Below are positions 11,980 through 23,143 of a DNA stretch of 64,000 bases, in pieces. The stretch covers positions 56,728,501-56,792,500 of the forward strand of contig CM077596.1 in the NCBI GenBank assembly GCA_039654915.1. The letters are read 5' to 3'. Numbering within the stretch: position 1 is the stretch's first letter; each line of letters starts with the position of its first letter. The position numbers were made by a program, and so were the translations under genes. The notes below the pieces were generated by a model that was not told the origin of the DNA, made no database searches, and saw only the letters and a list, made by a program, of their open reading frames with translations. Source of the stretch: Aquilaria yunnanensis (lineage: Eukaryota; Streptophyta; Magnoliopsida; Malvales; Thymelaeaceae).

Positions 11980-14150
11980 TAAGTTCAGAATTTGTCAACA
12001 AAACACCTGCCTGCACCACATGAGTCATCCTTTGAAAAAGAATAAGCATTAGGTACTTATGTTTTGGAACTTTATTTCCAAGTCAACTTAAGACTTCTCA
12101 CATTTTTCTTGTGTGGGATATGAGGGTATTATAAACTCCTCCCCATATGTACCCAATGCTATGACCCTTTTAGCAGGATGCTCGTGAGAAAGGTAAGTTC
12201 ATAAATTCCTAACTTAAATATCTTAAATAGAGGAGAATTAGCAAAATCAAGCAAGCTATTCAAGGGTTAGTTGGTTCTAAGTGGTTTATGGCACTAGGTT
12301 CACCTAAGGGTAAAATGATTATTTTGCACCTCTAAGAGCTAGGATGAGTCCTGGGAGTAAAATGTTGTTTTTCAAACTAAAAGCCCAAGTAGGCAAAATT
12401 TACTTAAGTATTTAATACCCAAGTTACCATTTAGGGAAATGGTAAATTTGTAAAATTTAAAGAATTTTTTAGGGGGGGGGGGTGGAGATTTTTTTTTTTT
12501 AAATGGTTGGAAGAGATGTTATTACTACTATTCACCTCATCTATTGCTTCATTTTTGTGCCTCCCAAAACCCTCCATGATTCCTAGCTCAAATCTTCTTC
12601 CAAATCAAGATTTTTTGGTGAAATTTGAAGGTTTTCTTGGTGTCCGTAGGAAGGAAAGCTTGTTTTACACTTGTTTTGTACATTTGGAGCTTGTTGGGGT
12701 GTTTTCAAGCTTGGGTTTACTTGAATTCTAAGGTACTCATTATTCCTTGAAATTTCCTTGTTTCTTGGGTTGTTTTGAGTTTGGGTTTTGTTGGGTTTGA
12801 CTTAATTTGGTACCATGAACCTTTACTTGTGTGTTGGAAACTAGGAACCTAGTGGAACCTTTCAGAGCTTAGTTTATGTCGCTTTTGGTGCTTGATTCAT
12901 GCTAGTTCAAGGTTAATTAAGGTAAGAGATTTATGGTTTATGCTTAATTAATGTCATTCACAGTTTGCTTGTGGTGGACTGTATGTGAAATTGATGAATG
13001 ACATTGATTGGTGGACAATATTGTTCATGATGGACTAGTGTTGATTTCACGCTTAGTGTGATGTTATGGGGCATCAGAGGCTTGAAGGAAATGGTGAATT
13101 TTGGCCTAAGAATGCTGTTTTGCAAGTATGTGAAGTGGGGAAGTGTCCTAATCATGTTTGGAGGGGTCTGGAGGCCTTAGGGCATCACCTTTGGGTGTAG
13201 GGCCTTGGGAGCCAAAGCTACAACTATAGGAACTAAGATGCGTCCTTAAGGTTGTCTACAGCACCAGAGATGATAAGGCTACGGCGTTAAGAAGTAGGCA
13301 CTGTTGCCCTGGACATAGGTGTCAGAAAATGATGCTTTTTCTTGAATAAGGTCTTCGGGGGAAGGTGGATGATGCCCGATAGTGCCCCGAGACTTCCGAT
13401 ACTCTCCTAAGAGCTAGGAGTTTCCTTGAGATTTATGGATTACAAGTTTACCCAAGAAGGAAACTAGTTTAATTGGCCACCATAGTACACCATTAGTTTG
13501 GGTGTAGGGTTTAATACCATCGGGAGCCTAGTCGAGCAATTGGGTTTGAGGTCTTGATATAAGAACCCTAGTACACCTAGGTGGGTTCTATGGAACCTAG
13601 TGATTATAAGAATAACCATGGCAATTGCTACTCTACTAGGATAAACCAAGTAATAATGGATAGGTAAGCACCATGAGTGAAGATTTAATGCACTTGTAGC
13701 CTAGACAAATTTACTTGAGGCCCAAGTGAGCACCTAGTGCACTCTTGGTAGGGTTATAAGGTAGAAGCTTAGTTTACAAGTGACCTAGCCAAGCATAATA
13801 ACTTGTGGCACTATGTGGAGGTTTAGTACACTTAGTGAGTTCCTTGAAACTTAAGTAAAATGCATCCACCATATTCACCTTTACAACAATCAAGGGAAAG
13901 ATAACGACGAGCTAAGCTCACTAGGATATCAACAAACTAAGACTTGCTAGGAGTGAGTTAGAGGCCAAAACTTGCTAGACATAGGGCAATGCCCCATGGA
14001 AGGACTAAGTAGAGGATAAGTCCCAAGAGACTAGCACTGTTTTGATCTGAACTAATTAGCGGGGTCCATAATGGGATGGAGCCCATTTAAATATCATTTT
14101 TCTTTGATCGACTATAAGCTGCCTATCATCCTTTTTCATTACCGTCGTTC
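11980..14150 (+). repeat. Non-coding repeat-like tract, possibly an LTR or leader of a retrotransposon
   Basis: This tract is less AT-rich than its surroundings and lacks any long ORF. It contains a run of 11 G (12472-12482), T-rich DNA and a pyrimidine-rich exon-like stretch (12510-12730). The composition resembles the long LTR/leader of plant Ty3/gypsy elements, but no paired LTR, primer site or TG...CA ends could be fixed. The assignment is inference only. Confidence 0.3.
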
Positions 14151-15228
14151 TGCTCATTTCTTGCTAAAGCTTCAAAATGGTTTTATGAGATAAGTGCAGC
14201 TGACTACTTCCCGCCTTAATGTTTGGGGCTGGCACAGACACCACTTTTTAATTCCAGAACCTTATCTAGATTTTCACCACTCATTTGCTTCTTTGGTTCC
14301 TCTTTATGCTCGATTCATTTGCATATGTGTTATGCCCCAATTTCTCAAATTTTGTGCTAAACTTTGGCAACCACTCATAAAATATTGGAACCTTTACATC
14401 TTCCCTGTATGGATGTTTAGCCTACACTGATTTTTTAGTTGGCATAACGACATCAACCTTAACTAATACCCAAGCATATAAAATTAAACACATATGCATT
14501 CCACACTTAACTTAAGCCCAAATAGGCACTTTATTCATATCCTCATTCTCAAAATTAAAGTTTGGATCCCATACCTTAAGGACTAAGGGATGTATGGAGA
14601 TAAGCCATGGTTATAACCATAAAACCTTATCCGAGTCCTCTACATCTTGAAATTGAAAGGTAAACTAGTAGAACTTATGCATAGCCACTACTAGTCTTAC
14701 AACCATCTTCCATTGTGGCTTAACATAATCCTCCATGGCTTTGAATCCAACACCACCACCTACCAAGTATCCAACCAAAGCTTTTTCCCAATTGTCCAAA
14801 TCCTCCTTTATATCATCTTCCTCCAGAATAACCAATTCCTCCTTATTGGAACTTTCAACTAATTGAAACCCATTCTCTAGATGCCTGTTACAGGCAACAA
14901 CCTCATTATACCTCAGCCCCTGAATTGAGCTTGTCTACTAATGTTGCTCCCGAACATCATCTGGCTTGTTTACTTGCTTCGTTGCTACCATTGAGCCAAG
15001 ATTCTCTCATTCCTAGTTTGTTACCATTGCCACACCAGAGTTTCTCGATTCCCAATTTGTTCTGCTTTGTTCTTGTAGATGCAACTACAGAAACTCATTT
15101 TCATGACCTAGCACTGCAAACCTTTCTTCTGACTCCTCTCCCTGTTGACTGCCTTCAACCCTAAGCTTGTTGGCCTCATTACTCCAACCTTTCCCCCTCA
15201 TAAAGGGCGATCGTCTGCCTTTTGCCAT
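14150..15228 (-). pseudogene. LINE (L1-type) ORF1 remnant with DUF4283 and zinc-knuckle region
   Basis: On minus, an ATG at 15228 starts MAKGRRSPFMRGK, a typical basic start for plant LINE ORF1. After several stops the DUF4283 domain follows at about 14850-14540, with GYLVGGGVGFKAMEDYVK, QWK, DVEDSDKVL, LVLKVWDPNFNFENEDMNKV. A shortened zinc-knuckle-like segment (FYEWLPKF ... KLGH) lies near 14330-14380, with Cys residues lost. At least eight stops are seen and no ORF2 (endonuclease/RT) lies downstream, so this is a truncated dead copy. Confidence 0.7.
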
Positions 15229-15239
15229 CTAATTTAAAC

Positions 15240-16610
15240 CTTGTGGTAGAGACACCCTAGCTCCACTCAAACATCAATGGGTTAATAATGTAAGTTCTTT
15301 TTGTTCTTTTATTAGTATATGCTTTAAATTTGTTATTATTTTTCAATGTATAAACAATTATCGATGAAAGATTTAAGTATTATTATTGTTGTTGTTGTTG
15401 TTGTTGTTTGAATGGCAAGTGAAGGAAAAAGGAAATTAAGTGACACAAAACTAATGTTCAAAAGCAATTATGAAAAACTTAGGAAATATTTGTTAGATTT
15501 AACTAGATTTGGTGGTTAAAGTAGTTATTTTACCAAAATTAAAGCCTAAAAATAATTCATGCATAACGCCACTTTCATTTTTTTTTCTTTCATTCCTTAT
15601 TATATTACTAGTTTAGCGTTTCTTTCATTCCTTTCTTTTATTTGTTTTAGTTATGGTACTTTAATGCTACTAAATTTCAAATTGAATAGATAATGAAAAT
15701 TTTGGATTTCATTAAAAGAGCAAAATAGCTTGTGACTTAAGGGTAAAAAAAGTTTAGCAACATTTTGGCACTTTCATGTGTCAAATATTTTCAACTTTTT
15801 ATTCTTAGTAATTGTATAATCTAGTCTTTGACACTTTCTTTGAATGTGCATAAAATATTTCTAAATGGTACAATTGTGTTTATCATTTTAAATATTAGAA
15901 ATACATTATAATTTTGATTAATATAATAAATAGAAATTATTAACATATTAAATTAAATAGAACAATGCTAGTTTTTCAAAAAATTAGAAAATTTTAAAAC
16001 ATTTTTCATATTTGAAGAATTTTATATGACAATGTCAATTATGAAAGTAGTGAAAATAATAATAAATTCACAAAAAATTATATTTGATAACAATGAATAA
16101 AATTTTAATACAATGCATAGAGTACATGTTGGGAATTCTTATTATTCTACTAAAACTTATTATATGTCTTCTTAAGAATCCTTCAATTTTTTCCTTTGTC
16201 ATATAATCCTATTTGTGGTCAAACCGTAGTTGTGACCTAAAAATAAGTTATTTAATTATAATTTTTGAACATATAAAAAAATTTCTCTCCTTACATAAAA
16301 TAAAAAACTTGCAATCATAACATAAAAATTATTAAGTTAACAAATCAAAAACCACTTCCAGGTTGTGAGTCTCTATCATGAAATATAATATTAAATAATA
16401 ACTTCTAATTTGATACAACTTGTACAATTTAATTGACTCTAAAAAATTAATAAAAATGAAAAGAATACTTTAATATTATTTAGTACAAAAAAAATAGTTA
16501 GCTGCTAAGAATAAAAAGTTGTGCTATAAGATTAAAATGGATGATCATGTAAAAAAATTATTCTTATAATTTTTTTAACATTTTAAAACATTGGAAAATG
16601 CCAAAAAAAA
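15240..16610. other. AT-rich intergenic DNA
   Basis: No gene is seen. A (TTG)n microsatellite lies at about 15386-15410. About 15540-15800 is a diverged reverse copy of the AT-rich repeat family (ATGAAAATTTTGGATTTCATTAAAAG and TAAGGGTAAAAA-like words in the same order as 37140-37330). Confidence 0.45.
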
Positions 16611-16614
16611 AAGT

Positions 16615-17244
16615 TGATTAGCGCTAGAAGTTCTCTTTATTATAATATAAGCAACTAATTCTAGGAGCCACAAATTATTTTTTTCCTAAAATTTTTCACA
16701 ATGACCCTGGCTACAATGATGATTTTTTGTTTTTTTTTTATAATATGTGCTTGAGTCATTCTTGAATTATATGATTACTCTAAAATGAGGTAGATACGTA
16801 AGCTTTCATAGTATACATTCATCTAAGTTGTAAAAAGAAAACTTAATTGATAAAAGTTTTGTGTTGAAAGATATTTTTTTTATTCTAGAACAAACCTTAA
16901 GTCATAAATATTAAAATTGAGTAATTTTAGTGAACAAAGTAAGTTTAGTAGTCAAAATAGTAAGTTCCCTAAAAACGAAAGACTAAACACAACCTAGCTT
17001 GCAATTGTTTTCTCTTATTATATTTCTAGCATTTTAACACTACTATATATCTAATTAAATAGACAATGATGTATTTAGATATCTATCAATAGACTTTTTT
17101 CTTTTCCTCTTTTTAGAATCCTAATCCTAACATAATTTTACTTAAAACAATATAAAATTTTTATATCATTAAAAGAGTAAAAAAACTTCCAACTTCAAGG
17201 TAAAGCAAAAACTTTAGGTGAACTATTATAAAATGTTCACTTAT
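16615..17244 (-). repeat. Dispersed AT-rich repeat family, copy 2 (inverted)
   Basis: This is the reverse-complement partner of 8345-8960, collinear over about 600 bp with small gaps. A shorter third copy in the same orientation as this one lies at about 52690-52905 (GCAACTAATTCTAGGAGCCA, GTGCTTGAGTCAT). No coding capacity is visible. It ends exactly where a MULE terminus begins at 17245. Confidence 0.7.
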
Positions 17245-18534
17245 GGGTAAATTGCACGCATTAATCCCAACTTTTTAATTTTCTTCCGGTTCTAACCCTG
17301 ACCTCCACTTTGTACATTACACTTCCCTAACGTGGTTAAAATGTTCTATTTTAAACGTTTTTTAGATGAAATTCGTTAACTTAAATGGAAAATGATATGT
17401 CATCATATGATTATAGGGATAAATGTTAATTTTAACTACTGAAAATATTTTTCTTTAATAAAATAACCTTAAAACTTTGAAATTTAATGATTAAACCACC
17501 ATGTTCATTTTCATAGTACTTTTGCCCTTTCCGACCACCATCACTCTCTGCTGGTGCCAAACTACTTTCGGCTGCCTCTGCTACGTTTCCTCCCTCTCCA
17601 ACCCCCCATCTTCAGTCTCCCCCTTCTCTCTCTCCTCCCATCTCCAGCCTCCCTCTCCTTTCTCTCATCCCATCTACAGCCTTCCAAACCGCCGAAAACA
17701 GCATCTGGCTACCACCCAATCCTCACGCAAATTCCACCAGTTCCTCCGAACTCATCACTGTGACGCTCTCGAACTCATCATCATCCTGCAGACAAACAAG
17801 TTTAGAGGGTTGATCTGATACAGTGGAGGAAGATTTAGAAAAGAGAGATGAATCGGCTGGAGATGAGTTGAGAATGATGGCTGAGATGCAATGGTGGCTT
17901 CGAATCAGCTGGAGATACGGCGGCGGTGATCAATTGGATGAATCATGCAACAGAATATGTAAGCGAAAAATTGGACGAATCACCTTCTCCTCCCTCTCGT
18001 GATGGAATCGAATAAACCAGGCGTTCAATCGCATCAGGCAAATTGAACGCAAGGGCTGGTGAGAGGCCGAATCGAATGAATCGTAATCGAATCGAATGAA
18101 TTAGGCGCTCAATCGCGGCAAAATCAAATGAATTGCGGTGGAATTAGAATCGAACAAATCTAGTGTTCTTGTGAATCAGGCCTCTCTCTCACGGCGAGGA
18201 TGAGGGAAAGGAAGTCGGTGTGTTGCGGCGGCGTTGGGTGAATGGTGGCTGGGATGGGTTAGTTGCAGTGATGGGTGAGTGGGGGAGTTTTTGCATTATA
18301 TTTCAAAGTTTTAAAGATTTATTGTTAAAGAGATAAGTTTTCAAAAGTTAAAGTAAATATTGTCCCGTACAAGAATTTGCGTTGGCTTGTTCGTTTTGAA
18401 TTAACGACTTCCATCATAGAAAGATCCAAAATAAAATATTTTAACCATGTTAGGAAGGTGTAATAAACAAAATAGAGGTTAGAGTTAGGACAAAAATAAA
18501 ATTAAAAGGTTGGGATTAACACTTACAATTTACC
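17245..18534. mobile_element. Mutator-like (MULE) non-autonomous element with long TIRs
   Basis: The left end GGGTAAATTGCACGCATTAA and the right end (reverse complement GGTAAATTGTAAGTGTTAAT) form inverted repeats that can be followed for about 250 bp with mismatches. GGGTAAATT-type ends are common in plant MULEs. The interior (about 17500-18300) is much more GC-rich than the flanks and contains C/T-rich then GA-rich tracts that look like captured gene DNA, but I could not recognise a protein in any frame. No clear 9 bp target duplication was found. Confidence 0.72.
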
Positions 18535-18559
18535 TATTTATTTACATAAATTTTTAATA

Positions 18560-19055
18560 GGGTAAAATTCATATATGGTCCCCTTACTATTACGATTGCC
18601 CTAATGTGGTTCCTTATCTTGGTTAGTGTCATCTTAAAGTCCCTTAACTCCTATATCATGTCCTATTTGAGTCTCCTCCAACAATTTCTCCATTATCTTG
18701 GACAGAAGTTGCTTATGTGGCACTTTAAAACCCTCTTTTGGGCCCAACAATCCCACGTGGCATCTCGTTTCCTAACATTAAAGACTACAATGAAGGATTA
18801 AAAAAATTAGGGGTAAATTTGATACGAACACATAACCTTAGTACTTAAAATATACGTTAATCCAAATTCTTTCTTCTTCCCCCAAATCTTCGATGCAGCA
18901 AAACGACTGCCCACTGCCTCCACTGCCTTCTTCCCTCTTCCGCCCCTTTCTTCTGCCAATGCGAAGTCGGTAATGACAAGGATGACGACAATTTCCAACT
19001 GCTACCTACCCAAGCCCTTATAGCCCCCAAAAAATCCATCATCTCAAACAAAACC
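18560..19055. mobile_element. Single end of a second MULE-like element, truncated
   Basis: It begins GGGTAAAATTCATATATGG, another MULE-type terminus, followed by the usual T/C-rich TIR text. After about 18870 the DNA becomes GC-rich (likely captured or internal sequence, unrecognised). No matching inverted end exists in the window. The sequence gives way at about 19059 to pararetrovirus-derived DNA, which probably truncated it. Confidence 0.5.
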
Positions 19056-19058
19056 ACT

Positions 19059-19355
19059 TTAAAACCCTTCAAGTGTCCATTGGCATGGAAAGTAAGAAGG
19101 AATCTCCAGAGTGACATACTGTTCTTTGGATGTTGCAGGAAAAGTATGTTGATCAAACTTAGTGGCTTGGACATACTCTTTCACATGTTTCCGAGAGGGG
19201 GAAACAATGCTTTTTACTGTACGGGTGAGAGAATGAAAAGGTTTGGTAAAGGCTTTATATGGATTGATGAGGGAAAGATCTGTAAGAGGGATCTTTTCAT
19301 CATCAGAGAGATACTTGAATTCACAGAGAGAATCCACGTTTGACGGCCATTGCAT
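19059..19355 (-). pseudogene. Caulimovirid movement-protein-like fragment, inverted
   Basis: A 98-codon frame on minus ends with EQYVTLEIPSYFPCQWTLEG, which matches the conserved start of 30K-type movement proteins of this family (EYxTL-IP ... QW--EG). These proteins dilate plasmodesmata for cell-to-cell spread. Upstream residues include a Ser/Lys-rich stretch. The domain is cut off at 19059, where MULE-like DNA begins. It points away from the plus-strand capsid-polymerase block, whereas in a virus both read the same way, so an inversion or composite insertion is implied. The call rests mainly on one motif. Confidence 0.55.
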
Positions 19356-19838
19356 TCTTATTCATCGAACAGTTGAATATTACTTTGGAAAGCTCCACCA
19401 AGTTGTCATGATGGCTCTCAGGAAGCTGTGCAACACCCACTCTTTCTTCAAGGAATTCAACCAGACTCAAAGCCTGTTTGATAAAGCCTGTCAGCAACCT
19501 GAGTTAACTATCAAGTGCAAAGATAAAAGCACTTGTCACTGCACTACTCCTCGGAAGAAACATCACAGACGACGTGTTTACCTTCCTGATCGGCCACGCC
19601 GTCTCAGAAAGAAAAGAAAAGATTCTTTCGGTACATGAAGAATAGCGACAAATTCAAACGATGTTTTATCTACCGCCAACTAGGACATTTTGCTAAAGAT
19701 TGTCCTAAGAAGAACAACAAGTCAAAGAAGAAAATGACGTACACCATTTCCCAAGTCACTAGAGCTGATCTTTCCAACGATGATATGAAATCCATTTTCT
19801 CTGAAACAGAAGATGAGGTATCTGCCTCTTTGCTATAG
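19356..19838 (+). pseudogene. Caulimovirid capsid C-terminal region with zinc knuckle, disrupted
   Basis: Plus-strand frames show a capsid-like helical segment (GKLHQVVMMALRKLCNTHSF, from about 19390), then a strongly basic stretch (KKHHRRRVY ... RPRRLRKKRK, about 19555-19620). After a frame change a CCHC knuckle follows, CFIYRQLGHFAKDCPKK (about 19660-19710). The second Cys of the knuckle is Tyr, so zinc binding would be lost. An acidic tail (SNDDMKSIFSETEDE) precedes a stop at 19838. The N-terminal capsid part is not found. Confidence 0.6.
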
Positions 19839-19921
19839 AAGCCTACTCTTCAGAGTCTGATTCTAAACCAGAGTAAGCTTTAATTTACACAATGCAGATG
19901 TCACCTCTGCAGTCTTCACTC

Positions 19922-21817
19922 TTTGTTGCTTAAGTAATTCCTCAAGCCAATATCAACATTCTCCTGGATAAGTATGCAAAGCCAATCCTGGTGATTGCCC
20001 TTTTTGATACAGGTGCTACCAATACCATTATCAATCCTTCACTCCTTCCAGACAGAATGTGGCGACCCTGCAACGAAAGATTCAGAGCCCCAAATGGTGC
20101 CTTCTATGTCACCCAGATAAACAAACCTATCCGAATCAAATTCTCTCCTGCTAAGTACGTAGTTACTACTGTTTATGGTTATAACCATGGCAGAGATATG
20201 ATTCTTGGGTTTGATATTATTAAGAAGTTATCAGTTCAAAGATGGACTGATAAAGGACTACAGCTCCACAAGTTTTTCTTTCCTTGGACATCCACTCCAC
20301 GACTTTACTCAACCGAAGGAGAAGCTCTCTTACCAAGTCAAATACAATCTGAAAGTGACCTAGTATACGGATCCATCATGCAGTCCCTAATCCAACAATC
20401 CTGTGCAGAGTACCATGCTGAGTTCGAACAGAAGCATCCTCTTCCTCTATGGAAGAATCCCAAATTCTTCACAGAAATTCCATTCAGGAAGAATGAGGAT
20501 GTCAACCCAACTAAGGCTACCCATGCGGGTATGAGCCCAGAGGAGAAAAGTATGGCGATCCAAAAGCTACATGAACTAAAGGCCCAAAACCTCATTGAAC
20601 CCACAACTTCTTCGTGGGCCTGCCAGGCCTTTTATGTCAATAAGCATTCAGAACAGAAAAGAAAGAAGCCAGACTAGTTATTGACTACAAGCTCCTGAAT
20701 GAGTTTCTTGTTGATGTCAAATTCTCTTTACCTCGCAAGAATACTCTCTTTGCCAACTTGACAAATGCCAAAGTCTTTTCCAAATTTGACCTCAAATCTG
20801 GCTTATGGCAACTATCAATCTCTCATCCAGACAAGTACAAAACTACCTTCTGCATTCCAGACCACCATTACCAATGGACGGTGCTTCCTTTTGGTCTGAA
20901 GACGACACCCTCATTATTCTAGAAGCCCATGATCCAAATCTTCGAGCTGATACTGCAGTCGGCCCTTATTTATATTGATGATATTTTATTGTTTTCTCCT
21001 TGTACAAGTACCCATTTGAAGTTATTAACCCAGTTTGCTCAGATAGTTAAAGATAATGGCGTAATGCTCTCCCAGAGCAAGATGGTCCTTGGTCAGACAT
21101 CCATTGAATTCCTTGGAGTTCAAATTAAGGATAACAAGTACCATCCTTAACCTCATATCGCCACCAAGATCATGAACTTCCCGGATGAAAATTTCACGAG
21201 AAGGCAAGTTCAACAAATTCTCGGCCTTCTCAATTACATTCGCGATTTCATCCCGAAGCTGTCCTCCATTCTCCATCCTTTACACGTGTACCTCAGAAAG
21301 ACTTCTCCGCCCTAGTCCCCCCCTACACCGACGAGCTATCCTCAAGCTTAAAGAAGTGGTCCAGAATTTACCACCACTCAAGATTCCCGACAAAGGAAAA
21401 ATGATACTCCAGACAGACGCCTCAGACGAATATTGGGGAGCGGTCCTCCATGAAGAATCCAATGGTGTCCGACATGTGTGCTGCTACAACAGTGGAGAAT
21501 TCAAAGAGTCAGAGAAGCATTATCACTCCACCTACAAAGAAATCTTGGCCGTCAAACGTGAAATTAAAAAGTTCCAGTTCCACCTCATTGGTCATCACTT
21601 CCTAATAAAGATGGACATGTCAGCATTCCCACGTATACTGAACTACAGACAGAAACAACTTCCAAATGCTCTGCTGCTTCACTGGCAACAATGGTTCATC
21701 TGCTTCAGTTTCGACGTCAAGCATAGAAAGGGCACCTTTAACACCCTTGCCGATATCCTGAGCAGACCTTCAAAATCCTTCCTCAAACCACCAATGCCAC
21801 CCAAACCAAAAATCTGA
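19922..21817 (+). pseudogene. Caulimovirid protease-reverse transcriptase-RNase H, disrupted
   Basis: The aspartic protease motif ALFDTGATNTIINPSLLP (about 19995-20055) is intact. RT follows with EKSMAIQKLHELKAQNLIEP, then a frameshift near 20655, KVFSKFDLKSG (about 20770) and the catalytic YIDDILLFS (about 20970-20998). Stops at about 20921 and 21148 and a frameshift near 21290-21320 break it. RNase H is complete in one frame (about 21400-21814): ILQTDASDEYWGAV, STYKEILAVK and a late NTLADILSRP supply the acidic residues. The frame ends in TGA at 21815-21817, one base before the ATG of the next ORF. Confidence 0.87.
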
Positions 21818-21818
21818 A

Positions 21819-22997
21819 ATGGCCTATTCCTCTTTCACTAATTCCTCAGTTTTTAACAAGGACAAAAATCTCTCGGTTGATGTTGAACGTTATGAACATC
21901 AGTCGTTCACCTTCACCCAGAGACACAGAGTCTTCCACTATCATGTTTCTCTCATTGAGAGGTATGGTTTTGACGACTGCCCTGTTAAACCTGTTGGGAT
22001 TCATCCCCAGTATCCCTTTGCTCATCTCTTCTCTATCCCCCATGTTTTCACCTTTCCTCCTTTAGCCCTTTGTTTTTTCTGGTACCTATGCTCTGTCCAT
22101 ACCATAGGTATTCTTTTTACTATCTCCCAACTTCACCAGCTTCTCTCATACTCCAGAAACTTTCGCTCAGACTTCTCTTCTGACCTCCCTGTTTTCCTCT
22201 CCTGGTTTGATTCTATATGTACCTGGATCGACAACCTCCACCAGTCCTACAAAGCCCTTAACTCTGCCATCCCTGACCGCCGTATAAGCTACCAATTAAA
22301 TAATATTTCTCCCACCAATTCCTCTATGCTTTTTGGAGTTGGTCATGTTATTTATTTCTCCTATAGGCCTATTACCTTTACTAAATCTCCTTCTGGCCTA
22401 AATTTCTTCCCTACACCCTCTTACCACCATTATAAAAACCTAGACTACAACTTAGCTCAGGTTCCATGGCAACGCCTTGCTGATTATCGTGCTTTCCTCC
22501 GAGAAGTATATCGATATAACCATTCTCTGTTCTCCATGGAGGTTTGGCCTCATGATACTCCAGAATGGTCGTCATATCCGATGGATTACCAAGAAATGAT
22601 CTATGATGCTCTCCAATACTTTGATGATCTTCAATGTCTCCGCCGTTCTAGAGAAAGAAGAGAAAGAGCCGAAGAGTCTCAAAAGGCTCTTGATCAGATT
22701 AACTGTCTTGCTCTGGCACCTTCTTCCCCTCTTACCATTGAAGAAGACGAAGATCTTCCGTTGACCCAGACAGCTGAACGTCTCATTATGCATGACTGTC
22801 GTTGCAGATTTATTTGTATACACTGGAAGCGTCTCAATGGTCTAGACCCTGATGATCTGTCCATGGACGATCCTCGTATCGATGACCCATATTTTTGGCG
22901 CGAAAGGCAAACTCAAAGTGACTCTGAAGATTCAAATCACAACTGGCCGTTTGACCCACATGCTCTTCCGTACCCTGGCTTTAGAGATAATAGTTAA
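21819..22997 (+). CDS. Intact ORF behind the endogenous virus polymerase, function unknown (392 aa)
   Basis: The ATG at 21819 follows the RNase H stop with a one-base gap (TGA-A-ATG), a layout that fits termination-reinitiation, known in this virus family. There are 392 codons without a break, although the polymerase in front has several. I do not recognise the protein. Residues 1-60 are polar with many His/Tyr; about 65-110 are hydrophobic and aromatic (FTFPPLALCFFWYLCSV), possibly a membrane segment; 190-270 are rich in Tyr/Trp; 275-310 form a charged stretch (RRSRERRERAEESQKALDQ) likely to be coiled coil; the C-terminus is acidic (DPDDLSMDDPRIDDP). It might correspond to the second ORF of florendovirus-like genomes or to a diverged transactivator, but neither is shown by sequence here. 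Confidence 0.7.
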   Translation: MAYSSFTNSSVFNKDKNLSVDVERYEHQSFTFTQRHRVFHYHVSLIERYGFDDCPVKPVGIHPQYPFAHLFSIPHVFTFPPLALCFFWYLCSVHTIGILFTISQLHQLLSYSRNFRSDFSSDLPVFLSWFDSICTWIDNLHQSYKALNSAIPDRRISYQLNNISPTNSSMLFGVGHVIYFSYRPITFTKSPSGLNFFPTPSYHHYKNLDYNLAQVPWQRLADYRAFLREVYRYNHSLFSMEVWPHDTPEWSSYPMDYQEMIYDALQYFDDLQCLRRSRERRERAEESQKALDQINCLALAPSSPLTIEEDEDLPLTQTAERLIMHDCRCRFICIHWKRLNGLDPDDLSMDDPRIDDPYFWRERQTQSDSEDSNHNWPFDPHALPYPGFRDNS

Positions 22998-23083
22998 TGC
23001 ATTCTAGCTGGCGTGTTAATTATTGTAAAGATAAGATTCTCGGTTAGTGGCCTGTCACTTCCGGTCCTAACATTATTAGTTTA

Positions 23084-23143
23084 TGACGTAAGCCTTTAGG
23101 TCACTAAGTTTGTTTGTTTTCTCCTTCCTCCGCCTATATAAGG
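23084..23143 (+). promoter_or_regulatory. Pararetrovirus-type promoter: as-1-like element and TATA box
   Basis: TGACGTAAG at 23084-23092 matches the first half of the as-1 element of the CaMV 35S promoter. It is followed by TAGGTCA (reverse TGACCTA) at about 23097-23103 and by a TATA box CTATATAAGG at 23134-23143. The spacing of about 45 bp is close to that in the 35S promoter. A start would be expected near 23165, giving a leader that runs into the 3' flank. Activity is inference. Confidence 0.55.

Noticed and set aside
14194..15164. Two short plus-strand frames (14194-14430, 14925-15164)
   Set aside because: The minus strand over the same range reads as a LINE ORF1 with DUF4283; the plus frames are shadows.
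17501..17818. 105-codon Pro/Ser-rich frame inside a MULE
   Set aside because: Low-complexity C/T-rich DNA gives open frames in more than one phase; no recognisable domain.
21846..22043. Minus-strand frame opposite the virus ORF
   Set aside because: It lies entirely inside the 392-codon plus frame and has no recognisable motif.
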